The notes under the pieces are model-generated. The model was not told the DNA's origin, did not search any database, and saw only the letters and a list, made by a program, of their open reading frames with translations. The position numbers and the translations under genes were made by a program. A DNA stretch of 64,000 nucleotides from Daejeonella sp. (GTDB lineage: Bacteria > Bacteroidota > Bacteroidia > Sphingobacteriales > Sphingobacteriaceae), in assembly GCF_017495225.1 (NCBI RefSeq), contig NZ_JAFEIG010000003.1, positions 55,108 through 119,107 on the forward strand, written 5' to 3'. Positions within the stretch are counted from its first letter, which is position 1, and each line of letters opens with the position of its first letter. Below are positions 45,247 through 54,973 of the stretch, in pieces.

Positions 45247-46290
45247 CTATTTAACAGCTTTTCCTCTACTCAAAAACAGCGTAAAAACCACTGAGAGTAA
45301 AAATAACATTCCTACAAACTGGTGTAAAACACCGTAAGACAATGGAATTTCACCTGTTGTATTTAATACAGTAAGTACCCCTAAGAGTATTTGAACAAAC
45401 AATAAAAGTACAGGTACAAAACGAAATTTATGCAATAATGTAGTTTGAGCTAAATCTTTAGATTTCCAAAACCATATTAAAACAGGAATACAAATGATAT
45501 AGGCTAATCCACGATGAATGAATTGCACAGTAATCAAATTATGGGTGATATCGGCCCAAAATCCACCCTCAGTAAGCATCCCGACTGGCCATAGCCTCCC
45601 ATTGATGTCTGGCCAAGTCCTTGCAGCCAATGCAGCATGAAGTCCCGCCATAAATGCCCCATAAATTAGTTGGAAAAACAATATAAGCAATAGCCAAAGA
45701 TTAATTTTCTTTAGGTTGGGCACATACAAAATTTGCTTTTTATCAATACTCAGTTTTAGGGCAAACCAAAATACATAGCACAATAAAATTAATGCCGACA
45801 TGAAATGGACGGCCAAACGAATATGACTTACATATAAATCTTGATCATTTAGTCCGCTTTGCACCATTATCCAACCAATTGCACCTTGTAAGCCTCCCAA
45901 AAGAAACAATACAATCATTGGCACAACCATATTTTTCTGGATTTTATTTGTAATCAAAAAATAAATAAATGGAAAAATAAACACGAGTCCCATGAACCTT
46001 GCCCAATCCCGATGCAGCCATTCCCAAAAGAAAATAAACTTGAAATCTTCTAAGGAAAAGTGACTATTTAAATGCTTAAACTGGGCAATTTCCTTGTACT
46101 TATTGAAGGCCTCCTGCCAAGCTTGTTCATTCATCGGTGGGAAAGCGCCAATAATAGGTTTCCATTCGGTAATAGATAAGCCTGATCCAGTTAAACGGGT
46201 AATTCCACCAATAATAACTTGAATCATTATCATGACCAAACCAATATATAACCAAATAACTACCTGACGATTGTTTTTAGGCGAATCCAT
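45247..46290 (-). CDS. ctaA: heme A synthase (COX15/CtaA family)
   Basis: It oxidises the C8 methyl of heme O to a formyl group, giving heme A for aa3-type oxidases. The 347-aa membrane protein has eight predicted helices in two four-helix halves and the conserved heme ligands in EWLHRDWARF, SHIRLAVHFM, QFIHRGLAYI and LHQFVGMLFL, plus GGITRLTGSGLSI at the N-terminus. Its presence fits the SCO and cytochrome c genes at 37 kb. It stands alone on the minus strand. The 265-nt gap upstream is AT-rich and shows no clear element. Confidence 0.94.
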   Translation of the reverse strand: MDSPKNNRQVVIWLYIGLVMIMIQVIIGGITRLTGSGLSITEWKPIIGAFPPMNEQAWQEAFNKYKEIAQFKHLNSHFSLEDFKFIFFWEWLHRDWARFMGLVFIFPFIYFLITNKIQKNMVVPMIVLFLLGGLQGAIGWIMVQSGLNDQDLYVSHIRLAVHFMSALILLCYVFWFALKLSIDKKQILYVPNLKKINLWLLLILFFQLIYGAFMAGLHAALAARTWPDINGRLWPVGMLTEGGFWADITHNLITVQFIHRGLAYIICIPVLIWFWKSKDLAQTTLLHKFRFVPVLLLFVQILLGVLTVLNTTGEIPLSYGVLHQFVGMLFLLSVVFTLFLSRGKAVK

Positions 46291-46555
46291 TGTTTTAATT
46301 TTTGATTTTAAGGATAAAAATATCGCTCAAATATCTGAATTAAAATTTTATTGATCTGAGAATAAAAACAAAGGAATGTAAAAATTCATGCTGCAATTCA
46401 GCATATAAACACAAAATTTTAAAATGATAATTTTATTTCGTAAATTGTATGTAGGAAATTTACACGAAACCAATAATCTAGTGAGCACCTGCTCTGTGAA
46501 TTTGCATTATAAATTATTGAAAACGATTCAATTGAGCTTAACCTAAATTACTGTT

Positions 46556-47842
46556 ATGAAAAAAGCAATCAAATCAATCAATAGAGAAATTAAAATTATA
46601 GCTCTATTTCTTTTCATTTTGGGTTTAGTTTCTGCAGAAGCGAATACATTAAGCAGTAACTTAATTGAGAATGATTCTACAAAATTCTCACAATTTAAAG
46701 GTAAGGTTAGCGACAGCCGAACAAAAAATGCATTAAGCTTTGCCACATTATCATTAATTGGTGAAAATATTTCAACCGTAACAAATAGTGAAGGTGAGTT
46801 CTCGATTAAGATCCCAAACAATAAACTAGAGGGTCGTTTATTAATTAGTTTTATTGGTTACAAAAAGAAAACAATTAATGTAAAGGAGTTAAAAGCAGAA
46901 GATAATACAATTTTACTTGAGCCTTTTAATATCGCATTAGGAGAAGTAATTGTTTCAACAAATAATGCTAATCAACTGATAGAGCAGGTTTTAAGTAAAA
47001 TTAATCAAAATTACGGCTCAGATCAAAACCTCATGACTGGCTTTTACCGTGAAACAATAAAAAAGCGTAAAACTTATTTATCACTTACCGAATCAGTTGT
47101 AGAAATTGAGAAACAAGCCTATAACAGTAATGTAGATGATATTATACAATTATTTAAAGGTAGAAAATATACGGATTATAATAAGTTAGATACCTTAAGT
47201 TTTAAGTTACAGGGTGGCCCCTATACTTGTATTTATTTAGACATTATGAAGAATCCAGAAATGATATTTACTGATGATCCACTAGCAAACTACAATTTTA
47301 CTTTAGAAAATAACACACAAATTGGAGATAATAAGGTGTATGTATTGTCTTTCAAACAGAAACCACAAATTGTTGAACCACTTTATTTTGGTAAATTATA
47401 TATTGATATGGAGAGTTTAGCAGTAATTAGTGCCACCTTTAATCTAAATATTGAGAACAAAAAGGCATTAAGTAAGCTTTTAATTCAGAAAAAGCCAATT
47501 GGCTCTGAAGTTTATCCGATTTTAGCTAGCTATCAAATTAACTACCGTGAATCAGATGGGAAATGGCTTTTCGCTTATTCACGTGGCGACATTAACTTCA
47601 AAGTAAACTGGGCTAAAAAACTGTTTAATAGCAATTATGATTCTACTATTGAATTGGCTGTTACCAAGGTGGAGAAAAAATCAAATGAGGCTAATAAATC
47701 GACTGAGCGACTTAAACAAAACGTAATCATGATTGATAAGGTGTCAAACTTCGCGGATGTCGAATTTTGGGGCGAATACAATATTATTGAGCCTGAGAAA
47801 TCAATTGAAGCGGCAATTAAGAAGATTCAAAAGCAGCTTTAA
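46556..47842 (+). CDS. secreted CarboxypepD_reg-like domain protein
   Basis: The 428-aa exported protein has an N-terminal hydrophobic signal (IIALFLFILGLVSAEA). A carboxypeptidase-regulatory-like beta-sandwich follows at residues 48-125 (FKGKVSDSRTKNALSFATLS ... FIGYKKKTINV). The larger C-terminal part is beta-rich, with pairs such as GFYRETIKKRKTYLSLTESV. This architecture is common in Bacteroidota surface or outer-membrane-associated proteins of unknown role (DUF5686/DUF4488-like contexts). No SusD partner is adjacent. Confidence 0.78.
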   Translation: MKKAIKSINREIKIIALFLFILGLVSAEANTLSSNLIENDSTKFSQFKGKVSDSRTKNALSFATLSLIGENISTVTNSEGEFSIKIPNNKLEGRLLISFIGYKKKTINVKELKAEDNTILLEPFNIALGEVIVSTNNANQLIEQVLSKINQNYGSDQNLMTGFYRETIKKRKTYLSLTESVVEIEKQAYNSNVDDIIQLFKGRKYTDYNKLDTLSFKLQGGPYTCIYLDIMKNPEMIFTDDPLANYNFTLENNTQIGDNKVYVLSFKQKPQIVEPLYFGKLYIDMESLAVISATFNLNIENKKALSKLLIQKKPIGSEVYPILASYQINYRESDGKWLFAYSRGDINFKVNWAKKLFNSNYDSTIELAVTKVEKKSNEANKSTERLKQNVIMIDKVSNFADVEFWGEYNIIEPEKSIEAAIKKIQKQL

Positions 47843-47907
47843 CAAGGTTTTTTAGGCTGTTTTCGAGTTGTTACAGAATGGGGTACAAATATTTCTGTGT
47901 GATTTTT

Positions 47908-48192
47908 CTATTTCGAAAATAATTTTTTGTCCGCGTAAAATGTACCAAAAGGTATTAATGAAGCGATAAAACCTAGGCTAAACTTCCAAAATGACCATTT
48001 ATAGAGATAAGTTACCTGTATCAACAATAAAACATAAATAATAAATAATACTCCATGCACCATTCCTACCACTTTGTTAGGCTCTGGCATATCGTATCTA
48101 TATTTTAAAATCATTGTAATACCAATAAGCAAAAAAGAAATCCCTTCTATCAAGGCAATAAATCTAAAACGATCAAGCGGGTTTTTAAACAT
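47908..48192 (-). CDS. DUF3817 small integral membrane protein
   Basis: This 94-aa protein has three predicted transmembrane helices and the DUF3817 text RFRFIALIEGISFLLIG, HGVLFIIYVLLL and IPFGTFYADKKL. The family is an inner-membrane protein of unknown function, widespread in Bacteroidota and Actinobacteria. It stands alone on the minus strand, and the gap to the esterase gene shows no clear operon signal. Confidence 0.88.
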   Translation of the reverse strand: MFKNPLDRFRFIALIEGISFLLIGITMILKYRYDMPEPNKVVGMVHGVLFIIYVLLLIQVTYLYKWSFWKFSLGFIASLIPFGTFYADKKLFSK

Positions 48193-48281
48193 GGAAAAGT
48201 CTTAATATTTAATACAAAATTATGGAATATCTATATTATAAAAATCAGCGGAAAGTAAATCCTTTGATAATCTAAGGCGAA

Positions 48282-49124
48282 TTAGATATTAGAATTCATA
48301 AAATTCAAAATCATATCATACATTTTGTTACTTCGAAAGATCATTTGCGAAATCATTCCAACGTGTTTTTTACCTTGAATAATGGTCAGTTCGCTCTTCT
48401 TATTGGCATTGATAAGTTCCTTATTTAATCTATCCGACTGCTTTTTAATTGCTGGATAGGTATTTTCACCAACAAAAATCAAATATGGATTTTGTACATT
48501 TTCAAGATAAAACATGGGAGAACCAAGCTTCCAAAGATTTGCATCTTTAGAGAAAGTATTCATAAAGCTCTCCGTTTGCTTATTTTTTTCTGCAACATTC
48601 AAATATTCATGCATATCCATTCCGAAGCCATCATTTAATATAACCGCTCGAATTGGATTAGTAATCCCTATTTTATTAAAAAAGCGAGGGTCATTATTAA
48701 TTAAGGCAGCTAAATGTCCTCCAGCAGAGTGCCCCATCACAAAAATACGATCCGGATTACCACCAAATTGCGAAATGCTATCCTTCACCCATTTTATCGC
48801 TTCTGAGCAATCTAGAGCCATTTTATCATATTTGGCTTCGGGACTTAAACTATAATTAATTATCACAGAAACCACATTATTTCTTGCCATATTTTTTCCT
48901 AGCCACCAATAGGTTTCTTTTTTACCAGAATCCCAAGAGCCACCATGAATAAAGACAAGAACATCTTTTGAAGATTCGGTTTTCTTAGGATAATATACAT
49001 CTAAGAGATTCCTAACATTAGGTGTTTGCCCACGGTAATTGATATTTCGTTTTACATCGATTCCAGCAAATGCGGTTGATATTCCGGAGAGCAAAAAATA
49101 CATAAATAAGATATAAGATTTCAT
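48282..49124 (-). CDS. secreted alpha/beta hydrolase (esterase)
   Basis: The 280-aa protein has a signal peptide (MKSYILFMYFLLSGISTAFA), the oxyanion-hole motif VFIHGGSWDSGKK, the nucleophile elbow VMGHSAGGHLAAL and the catalytic His near QGKKHVGMIS. These define the hormone-sensitive-lipase/BD-FAE-like esterase group. The substrate is unknown but is probably a short-chain ester met in the periplasm. Its start overlaps the SDR stop by 4 nt (ATGA), so it is the last gene of recR-SDR-esterase. Confidence 0.88.
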   Translation of the reverse strand: MKSYILFMYFLLSGISTAFAGIDVKRNINYRGQTPNVRNLLDVYYPKKTESSKDVLVFIHGGSWDSGKKETYWWLGKNMARNNVVSVIINYSLSPEAKYDKMALDCSEAIKWVKDSISQFGGNPDRIFVMGHSAGGHLAALINNDPRFFNKIGITNPIRAVILNDGFGMDMHEYLNVAEKNKQTESFMNTFSKDANLWKLGSPMFYLENVQNPYLIFVGENTYPAIKKQSDRLNKELINANKKSELTIIQGKKHVGMISQMIFRSNKMYDMILNFMNSNI

Positions 49125-49936
49125 TTGATGAGCGGATCTTTTTCTTTAGTGAAATGATTATAAACTAGTCCATCTAACCAAGCTGGCAATATTTTATTAA
49201 GGAAAACAGTCAATTTGCCTTGTGCAGTCATAACCAGTGAGCGTTTACGCTGTTCCACACCTTTAATAATTATTTCAGCAACTTGATCAGAACTCATCAT
49301 TTTGGCTTCATCCATACTAGTTTCACCTTGAGATGTACCATCTTTTGCAAGAGCTACATTACGGATATTTGAAGCTGTAAAACCGGGAGAAGCAATCATT
49401 ACATGTAAGCCTGTTTTTAAGTTTTCTACTCTCAAAGATTCCAGAAAACCATTCAATGCAAATTTGGATGCCGAATAGCCCGTCCTTCCTGGAAGTCCGC
49501 GGTAACCCGCAATCGAGGAAACTCCAACCACAGAACCTTGATTTTTAAGCAATTCGGGTAAAGCATACTTAGTACAATAAACAGCACCCCAGAAATTAAC
49601 ATCCATTAAATTCTTGAGTACTAATAAATCCAAATCCTTAAATAAGGCCCTCATGGATATTCCTGCATTATTTATAAGCACATCAATACGCTTGAATGAA
49701 TTATTAGCTTGATCAATCAAATCTTTACAATCAGATTCTATAGAAACATCACATTGAACTGCAATTGCCTTAATTCCATAACGTTTTTCAAGATCTTGAG
49801 CCACCTCACATAGTGTTACATACTGACGTGCGCCCAGCACCAAATTAGCTCCCTTTTTAGCAAACTGCTCAGCACATGACTTACCAATTCCTGATGATGC
49901 ACCCGTAATAATGACTGTTTTGTTTTTAAGATTCAT
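49121..49936 (-). CDS. SDR family oxidoreductase
   Basis: This 271-aa classical short-chain dehydrogenase has the nucleotide loop TGASSGIGKSCAEQ, NNAGISM, the catalytic Ser segment VVGVSSIAGY, and YSASKFALNG with the Tyr-Lys pair. The residues after strand beta-2 (GARQ) favour NADP(H). The substrate is unknown. A hydrophobic C-terminal segment (KLTVFLNKILPAWLDGLVYN) suggests membrane association as in DHRS7-like members. It lies 41 nt after recR and overlaps the esterase gene. Confidence 0.9.
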   Translation of the reverse strand: MNLKNKTVIITGASSGIGKSCAEQFAKKGANLVLGARQYVTLCEVAQDLEKRYGIKAIAVQCDVSIESDCKDLIDQANNSFKRIDVLINNAGISMRALFKDLDLLVLKNLMDVNFWGAVYCTKYALPELLKNQGSVVGVSSIAGYRGLPGRTGYSASKFALNGFLESLRVENLKTGLHVMIASPGFTASNIRNVALAKDGTSQGETSMDEAKMMSSDQVAEIIIKGVEQRKRSLVMTAQGKLTVFLNKILPAWLDGLVYNHFTKEKDPLIK

Positions 49937-49977
49937 TGATAAAAATTTTGTTAATTGAAATATATTAAATGGAAAAA

Positions 49978-50595
49978 TTATCTGCTTAGAGAATTTTCGT
50001 AGGGTACGCGAGTGGCAATGGATCTTCCCAAAGTAATTTCATCTACATACTCCAATTCGCCACCAAATGCAATTCCACGAGCTATTGTACTAATTTGCAC
50101 TCCAGAATCTTTCAATTTTTTATAAAGATAAAAAATAGTTGTATCCCCTTCCATAGTGGCACTGATAGCAAGAATAACCTCCTTTATTCCACCCTCTTTC
50201 ACCCGATCAACAAGCTTATCAATGCTTAAATCTGATGGCCCAACACCATCCATCGGCGAAATCAATCCGCCAAGAACATGATAAACACCCTGATAAGTCC
50301 CCGTATTCTCGATGGCCATTACATCCCGAGTATCTTCAACCACACAAACCAGCGTTTTATCCCTTTTTAGGGAGCTACATATCTGACATACAGCATGATC
50401 TGAAATATTAAAGCAAACTTCGCAAAAACGAATGTCCCTTTTTAATGTTGTAAGAGCATTACTGAACTTTTCTACCTCAACAAGCGGTTGATTTAACAGA
50501 TGTAAAACCAAACGCAAGGCAGTTTTCTGACCAATTCCCGGTAAAGCAGAAAATTCGTTGACCGCGTTTTCCAACAGTTTAGATGAAAAATTCAT
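49978..50595 (-). CDS. recR: recombination mediator protein RecR
   Basis: RecR acts with RecO (and RecF) to load RecA on SSB-coated gaps. The 205-aa protein has the HhH region [17 protein letters not shown], the Cys4 zinc finger [16 protein letters not shown] and the Toprim segment [19 protein letters not shown] perfect -7 box ends 4 nt before the ATG, so its message is predicted to be leaderless. It heads an apparent operon with an SDR and an esterase that have no clear link to recombination. Confidence 0.96.
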   Translation of the reverse strand: MNFSSKLLENAVNEFSALPGIGQKTALRLVLHLLNQPLVEVEKFSNALTTLKRDIRFCEVCFNISDHAVCQICSSLKRDKTLVCVVEDTRDVMAIENTGTYQGVYHVLGGLISPMDGVGPSDLSIDKLVDRVKEGGIKEVILAISATMEGDTTIFYLYKKLKDSGVQISTIARGIAFGGELEYVDEITLGRSIATRVPYENSLSR

Positions 50596-50599
50596 GTTG

Positions 50600-50607
50600 C
50601 AAATTTA
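50600..50607 (-). promoter_or_regulatory. -7 promoter element of recR, 4 nt from ATG
   Basis: Reverse-strand TAAATTTG matches TAnnTTTG and ends 4 nt before the ATG at 50595. Confidence 0.6.
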
Positions 50608-50749
50608 AATTTAAAAATACTGATTTTCGTACATGATTGATGCTTAATTTATTAGACTCTGCGGAATTAGAAAATTATCATTACAAGCAAATGAATGAAG
50701 GGAAATATGAAATAATTGTTAATTTAGACGTTTACAAAAATAAAAAAAT

Positions 50750-52258
50750 ATGGCTCCAGGCATTTTACTAAGCTTTTTATTAGGATATTTTATTATCCTA
50801 CTCAGTATTTCTTACTTTACATCAAAAAAATCATCCGACAACTCCACATTTTTTACTGCGAACAGAAATTCAAAATGGTATTTAGTTGCCTTTGGAATGA
50901 TTGGAACCGCATTATCTGGAGTAACGTTTATTTCAGTCCCCGGAGAAGTAGGAAACCCTGCAGGAAATGAATTCAAATATTTTCAATTTGTTTTAGGAAA
51001 TGCGATTGGTTTTATTTTGATAGCAACTGTTTTGCTACCTCTTTATTATCGCATGAATTTAACTTCAATTTATACCTATATTGAAGAACGCCTAGGTACT
51101 TACAGCTATAAAACAGCAGCAACAATCTTTCTTTTAAGCAGAACTATCGGTTCATCCTTTAGACTATATTTAGTAGTAATTGTTTTACAACGCTTTATTT
51201 TCGACTCCTACGGTGTACCATTTTGGGCTACTGTACTAATTTCGCTGGGTTTAATTTGGTCGTACACATACAAAGGAGGCTTAAAAACAATCATTATTAC
51301 AGACATGCTCCAAACGATTTTTTTGGTTTTGTCAGTAATTTTAACTATATTCTTCATTACCGACAGCCTAGACCTAAATATCTTCCAAGCATTTGAAACA
51401 ATTAAAAACAGCGGTTATTCCAAGGTGTTCTTCTACGAGGATTTTATAACCAGTAAATTTCACGTGAGCAAGCAATTGTTGGGTGGGATATTTGTAACCA
51501 TCGCAATGACGGGCTTAGATCAAGATATGATGCAGAAAAACTTAAGCTGCAAAAATATAGGCGAAGCACAAAAAAACATGTTCACTTTTACTGCGGTATT
51601 TGTAGTGATTAATATCTTCTTTTTAAGTGTTGGAGCATTATTGTATGTTTATGCATCTAAAAACGGAATTGCACTTCCTTTGGATAGCATCACTGGTAAG
51701 CCACGTACCGATTTCCTTTTCCCAGAAATAGCCTTAAATCATTTAGCAGCTGTACCTGCCATTGTGTTTATGTTAGGATTAACCGCAGCAACTTTTGCGA
51801 CAACAGATTCTGCCTTAACTGCCTTAACAACGTCATTTTGTGTTGATTTTCTAGGTTTTTCAAAAAAGGAAGACATCAATTCTAAAGCTTCAATTAGAAA
51901 CAGACACCTTGTGCATATTGGTTTTTCATTATTTATGTTTCTGGTAGTAATTCTCTTCAATGCAGTGAATAATGCAGCCGTGGTGAGTGCTATTTTTGTT
52001 GTTGCATCTTATACTTACGGACCATTATTAGGGCTTTATGGATTTGGATTATTTGTTAAAAGTAGAGGAGTTAGAGATAAATTAGTACCAATTATCTGTC
52101 TTATTTCGCCGGCTGTTTGTTATTTCTTAAATGCAAATTCAGCTACATTAATGGGTGGGTATGTTTTTGATAATGAGCTTATTGTTGTTAATGGGTTAAT
52201 CACTTTTATCGGATTAATGCTCATTAGCAAGCCTAAAACAGGCAATACGGAATTTTAA
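50750..52258 (+). CDS. sodium:solute symporter (SSS family)
   Basis: The 502-aa protein has about 13 predicted transmembrane helices and SSS family text: FTANRNSKWYLVAFGMIGTALSGVTFISVPG near the N-terminus, and a sodium-site helix with SALTALTTSFCVDF. Members import sugars, amino acids or sialic acid with sodium; the solute is unknown. The next gene (LOG protein) starts 17 nt downstream and may be cotranscribed. It diverges from recR. Confidence 0.9.
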   Translation: MAPGILLSFLLGYFIILLSISYFTSKKSSDNSTFFTANRNSKWYLVAFGMIGTALSGVTFISVPGEVGNPAGNEFKYFQFVLGNAIGFILIATVLLPLYYRMNLTSIYTYIEERLGTYSYKTAATIFLLSRTIGSSFRLYLVVIVLQRFIFDSYGVPFWATVLISLGLIWSYTYKGGLKTIIITDMLQTIFLVLSVILTIFFITDSLDLNIFQAFETIKNSGYSKVFFYEDFITSKFHVSKQLLGGIFVTIAMTGLDQDMMQKNLSCKNIGEAQKNMFTFTAVFVVINIFFLSVGALLYVYASKNGIALPLDSITGKPRTDFLFPEIALNHLAAVPAIVFMLGLTAATFATTDSALTALTTSFCVDFLGFSKKEDINSKASIRNRHLVHIGFSLFMFLVVILFNAVNNAAVVSAIFVVASYTYGPLLGLYGFGLFVKSRGVRDKLVPIICLISPAVCYFLNANSATLMGGYVFDNELIVVNGLITFIGLMLISKPKTGNTEF

Positions 52259-52275
52259 TTCAAATAGGGAAGATT

Positions 52276-52983
52276 ATGAGTATGGATGATAAACTTAGAA
52301 ATGCCTTTGAAAATAAAAATTGGCAAGAAATAAAAGTAACCGACTCTTGGCAGATATTTAAAATTATGGCCGAGTTTGTGGATGGCTTTGAAAAACTCGC
52401 CAAAATTGGTCCCTGTGTTTCTATTTTCGGATCCGCTCGTACTAAAACTGAAAACAAATACTATAAAATCGCAGAGGATTGTGCTCGAATGCTAACAGAA
52501 CGCGGTTATGGGGTTATTTCTGGTGGCGGACCAGGCATTATGGAGGCCGCTAATAAAGGAGCATTTGAGGCAGGAGGTAAATCGGTAGGTTTGAATATCG
52601 ACCTTCCATTTGAACAATTCCATAATAAATATATTGATCGAGATAAAATCCTTGAATTCGACTATTTCTTTGTCCGAAAGGTAATGTTCATGAAGTACTC
52701 CCAAGGCTTTATCGTGCTTCCTGGAGGCTTCGGAACTATGGATGAACTATTTGAAGCGTTAACACTTATTCAAACAGGAAAAATTGCTCGATTCCCTATC
52801 GTTCTTGTAGGAAAAGATTATTGGTCAGGATTAATGGATTGGTTCCAAAACACGATGTTAAATGCAGAAAATAACATCAAAGAAGATGATTTAAATCTAT
52901 ATAGATTGGTTGATACGGCTGAGGAAGCTACTGAGCATATCTTCCGTTTCTACGATAAGTACGTATTAAAACCTAATTTCTAA
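52276..52983 (+). CDS. TIGR00730 (LOG) family protein, large form
   Basis: The 235-aa Rossmann protein has the LOG motifs SGGGPGIMEAANKGA and PGGFGTMDELFEALTL, the latter carrying the active-site Glu/Thr of cytokinin-type nucleoside 5'-monophosphate phosphoribohydrolases. In bacteria it likely hydrolyses AMP or similar nucleotides to base and ribose 5-phosphate. A second, shorter LOG protein lies at 54974-55558. It follows the symporter by 17 nt and is followed by a strong convergent hairpin. Confidence 0.92.
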   Translation: MSMDDKLRNAFENKNWQEIKVTDSWQIFKIMAEFVDGFEKLAKIGPCVSIFGSARTKTENKYYKIAEDCARMLTERGYGVISGGGPGIMEAANKGAFEAGGKSVGLNIDLPFEQFHNKYIDRDKILEFDYFFVRKVMFMKYSQGFIVLPGGFGTMDELFEALTLIQTGKIARFPIVLVGKDYWSGLMDWFQNTMLNAENNIKEDDLNLYRLVDTAEEATEHIFRFYDKYVLKPNF

Positions 52984-52989
52984 TGAATT

Positions 52990-53031
52990 AATGTATGAAA
53001 ATGAGGATTTCAATCTTCATTTTCATACATT
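52990..53031. terminator. long bidirectional hairpin between LOG and PhzF genes
   Basis: AATGTATGAAAATGA and its complement form a 15-bp perfect stem. A few further pairs (GGAT/ATCT with one G-U) close on a 4-nt loop, about 19 bp in total. It sits between two convergent stop codons (52983 and 53036) and nearly fills the gap. Confidence 0.7.
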
Positions 53032-53035
53032 CTAA

Positions 53036-53830
53036 TTACATGTTGACGAATATCTCACCTTGAAGATAAGTCACAGCCCTCCCCGACATCAGCACACGTT
53101 CTCCCTGTAATTCACACCATAATTCACCCTTTCGAGCCGATACTTGAAAGGCATGCAATTTATCTTTCCCTAATTTTGATGCCCAATAAGGAATTAAATT
53201 ACAATGAGCTGAACCCGTAACAGGATCTTCATCGATTCCCACGGCAGGCGCAAAAAATCGCGACACAAAATCACTATTTAGTCCCGGGGCTGTTACCACG
53301 AAACCAAGAGAATCAATTTGTTTTAATTTACTAAAATCAGGCTTTAGCGACTTAACCATATCTTCATTTTCGTAAACAATAAAATAATCTCGAGAACGAA
53401 GAATTTCATTAGGTTCCAATCCTCCAAGAGCCTCAATTAGTCCCGCAGGCACTTCACCAGCATGCGGAGGCCTTGAAGGGAAGTTGAGCGTGTACAAATC
53501 ATTATCCTTGCTTACAGTTAATGTTCCTGCTTTTAAGGTATGGAAATGAATCGTGTTGGATGCATAGTTTAACTGTTTAAATAAAACATGAGCAGTAGCA
53601 AGAGTAGCATGTCCGCATAAATCCACTTCCGACTCAGGAGTAAACCATCGCAATTCAAAATCATTGCCTTGGCGGATAAAGAAGGCAGTTTCGGCTAGAT
53701 TATTTTCTGCTGCAATCTTTTGCATGAGAGGAGCTGGTAGCCATTCAATTAAGGGACAAACAGCTGCGGGGTTTCCACCAAATAATTTATCGGTAAAAGC
53801 ATCTACTTGAAATATGGGAATAGTTAGCAT
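53036..53830 (-). CDS. PhzF family protein
   Basis: The 264-aa protein has the diaminopimelate-epimerase-like double fold. It has the N-terminal VDAFTDKLFGGNPAAVCPL, the catalytic Glu in ENNLAETAFF, DLCGHATLATAHVLF and DPVTGSAHCNLIPYW. PhzF isomerises a phenazine precursor, but most family members are unassigned isomerases; no phenazine genes are present, so the substrate is unknown. It lies just downstream of rpoD, beyond the rpoD terminator. Confidence 0.93.
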   Translation of the reverse strand: MLTIPIFQVDAFTDKLFGGNPAAVCPLIEWLPAPLMQKIAAENNLAETAFFIRQGNDFELRWFTPESEVDLCGHATLATAHVLFKQLNYASNTIHFHTLKAGTLTVSKDNDLYTLNFPSRPPHAGEVPAGLIEALGGLEPNEILRSRDYFIVYENEDMVKSLKPDFSKLKQIDSLGFVVTAPGLNSDFVSRFFAPAVGIDEDPVTGSAHCNLIPYWASKLGKDKLHAFQVSARKGELWCELQGERVLMSGRAVTYLQGEIFVNM

Positions 53831-53862
53831 AGCAATGATAATTAAGAATTAAAAGGTAAAAA

Positions 53863-53890
53863 AAAAGATCGGGCAATAACCCGATCTTTT
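53863..53890 (-). terminator. rpoD terminator
   Basis: AAAAGATCGGG / CCCGATCTTTT, an 11-bp stem with a 6-nt loop. On the minus strand it is followed by an uninterrupted T-run. It lies 22 nt after the rpoD stop. Confidence 0.92.
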
Positions 53891-53911
53891 CAAATTTTCA
53901 ATGAGATTATA

Positions 53912-54772
53912 TTATCCGAGATAAGATTTTAAAATCTTACTTCTAGAAGTATGACGTAGGCGTTGTAAAGCTTTATCTTTAATCTGACGCACACGCTCAC
54001 GAGTTAGGTTAAACTTCTCACCAATTTCTTCAAGAGAAAGAGGATGATTGGTACTCAAACCGAAAAATAATACGATAATTTCACGTTCTCTTTCAGTAAG
54101 AGTTGATAATGAACGCTTAATCTCTTCAGATAAAGACTCATTAATCAAATTGCTATCTGTATTGGGATCACTATTTTCAAGAACATCAAGCAAAGTATTC
54201 TCTTCACCTTGAACAAATGGCGCATCCATTGAAACATGGCGACCAGAATTACTTAGGGTATCTGAAATTTTCTCAACTGTAGTTTCTAAGTTATCAGCTA
54301 ATTCTTCTGGAGATGGCTCGCGCTCAAACTCCTGCTCTAATCTTGAAAAAGCCTTGCTAATTTTACTTAAAGAACCAACTTGATTTAAAGGAAGACGAAC
54401 AATTCTTGATTGTTCAGCGATAGCCTGTAAAATTGACTGACGAATCCACCAAACGGCATAAGAAATAAACTTAAAACCTTTAGTTTCATCAAAACGTTTT
54501 GCTGCCTTAATTAATCCTAGGTTTCCCTCATTAATCAAATCACCCAAAGTAAGTCCCTGATTTTGATATTGCTTAGCAACAGAAACCACAAAACGTAAAT
54601 TGGTTTTTGTTAAACGCTCAAGAGCTGCCTGATCGCCCTCTCTAATTTTTTGAGCGAGAATTACTTCTTCCTCGGCTGTAATTAAATCTACCTTACCAAT
54701 TTCATGTAAATACTTGTCTAGGGACTGTGATTCACGGTTGGTAATCGATTGGGTTATTTTGAGTTGTCTCAT
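53912..54772 (-). CDS. rpoD: primary RNA polymerase sigma factor (RpoD/SigA)
   Basis: This 286-aa sigma-70 lacks region 1.1, as is typical for the housekeeping sigma of Bacteroidota, which reads TTG/TAnnTTTG promoters. Region 1.2 is [20 protein letters not shown]. Region 2 includes [18 protein letters not shown] and the melting helix [19 protein letters not shown]. Region 4.2 ends [21 protein letters not shown] consensus -7 box lies 30 nt upstream and a strong terminator follows. The many TAnnTTTG elements listed in this annotation are presumably its targets. Confidence 0.97.
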   Translation of the reverse strand: MRQLKITQSITNRESQSLDKYLHEIGKVDLITAEEEVILAQKIREGDQAALERLTKTNLRFVVSVAKQYQNQGLTLGDLINEGNLGLIKAAKRFDETKGFKFISYAVWWIRQSILQAIAEQSRIVRLPLNQVGSLSKISKAFSRLEQEFEREPSPEELADNLETTVEKISDTLSNSGRHVSMDAPFVQGEENTLLDVLENSDPNTDSNLINESLSEEIKRSLSTLTEREREIIVLFFGLSTNHPLSLEEIGEKFNLTRERVRQIKDKALQRLRHTSRSKILKSYLG

Positions 54773-54802
54773 TTATGAATAAATACGCTTTATGAAAGTC
54801 CG

Positions 54803-54810
54803 CAAATCTA
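54803..54810 (-). promoter_or_regulatory. -7 promoter element of rpoD
   Basis: Reverse-strand TAGATTTG matches TAnnTTTG, 30 nt before the rpoD ATG. Confidence 0.5.
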
Positions 54811-54973
54811 AATAAAATCCGCGACCAACGCGACATTTTTTATTAAAATTTAGCTGATTTTTAAGGATTTAGCAATAATTTTTGCTTATTTTCATACCAC
54901 AAAAACTATTCCATTTTTATGATTTATGTATAATTATTACATAATTAACGGAATATATTCCAGAACTGTATAG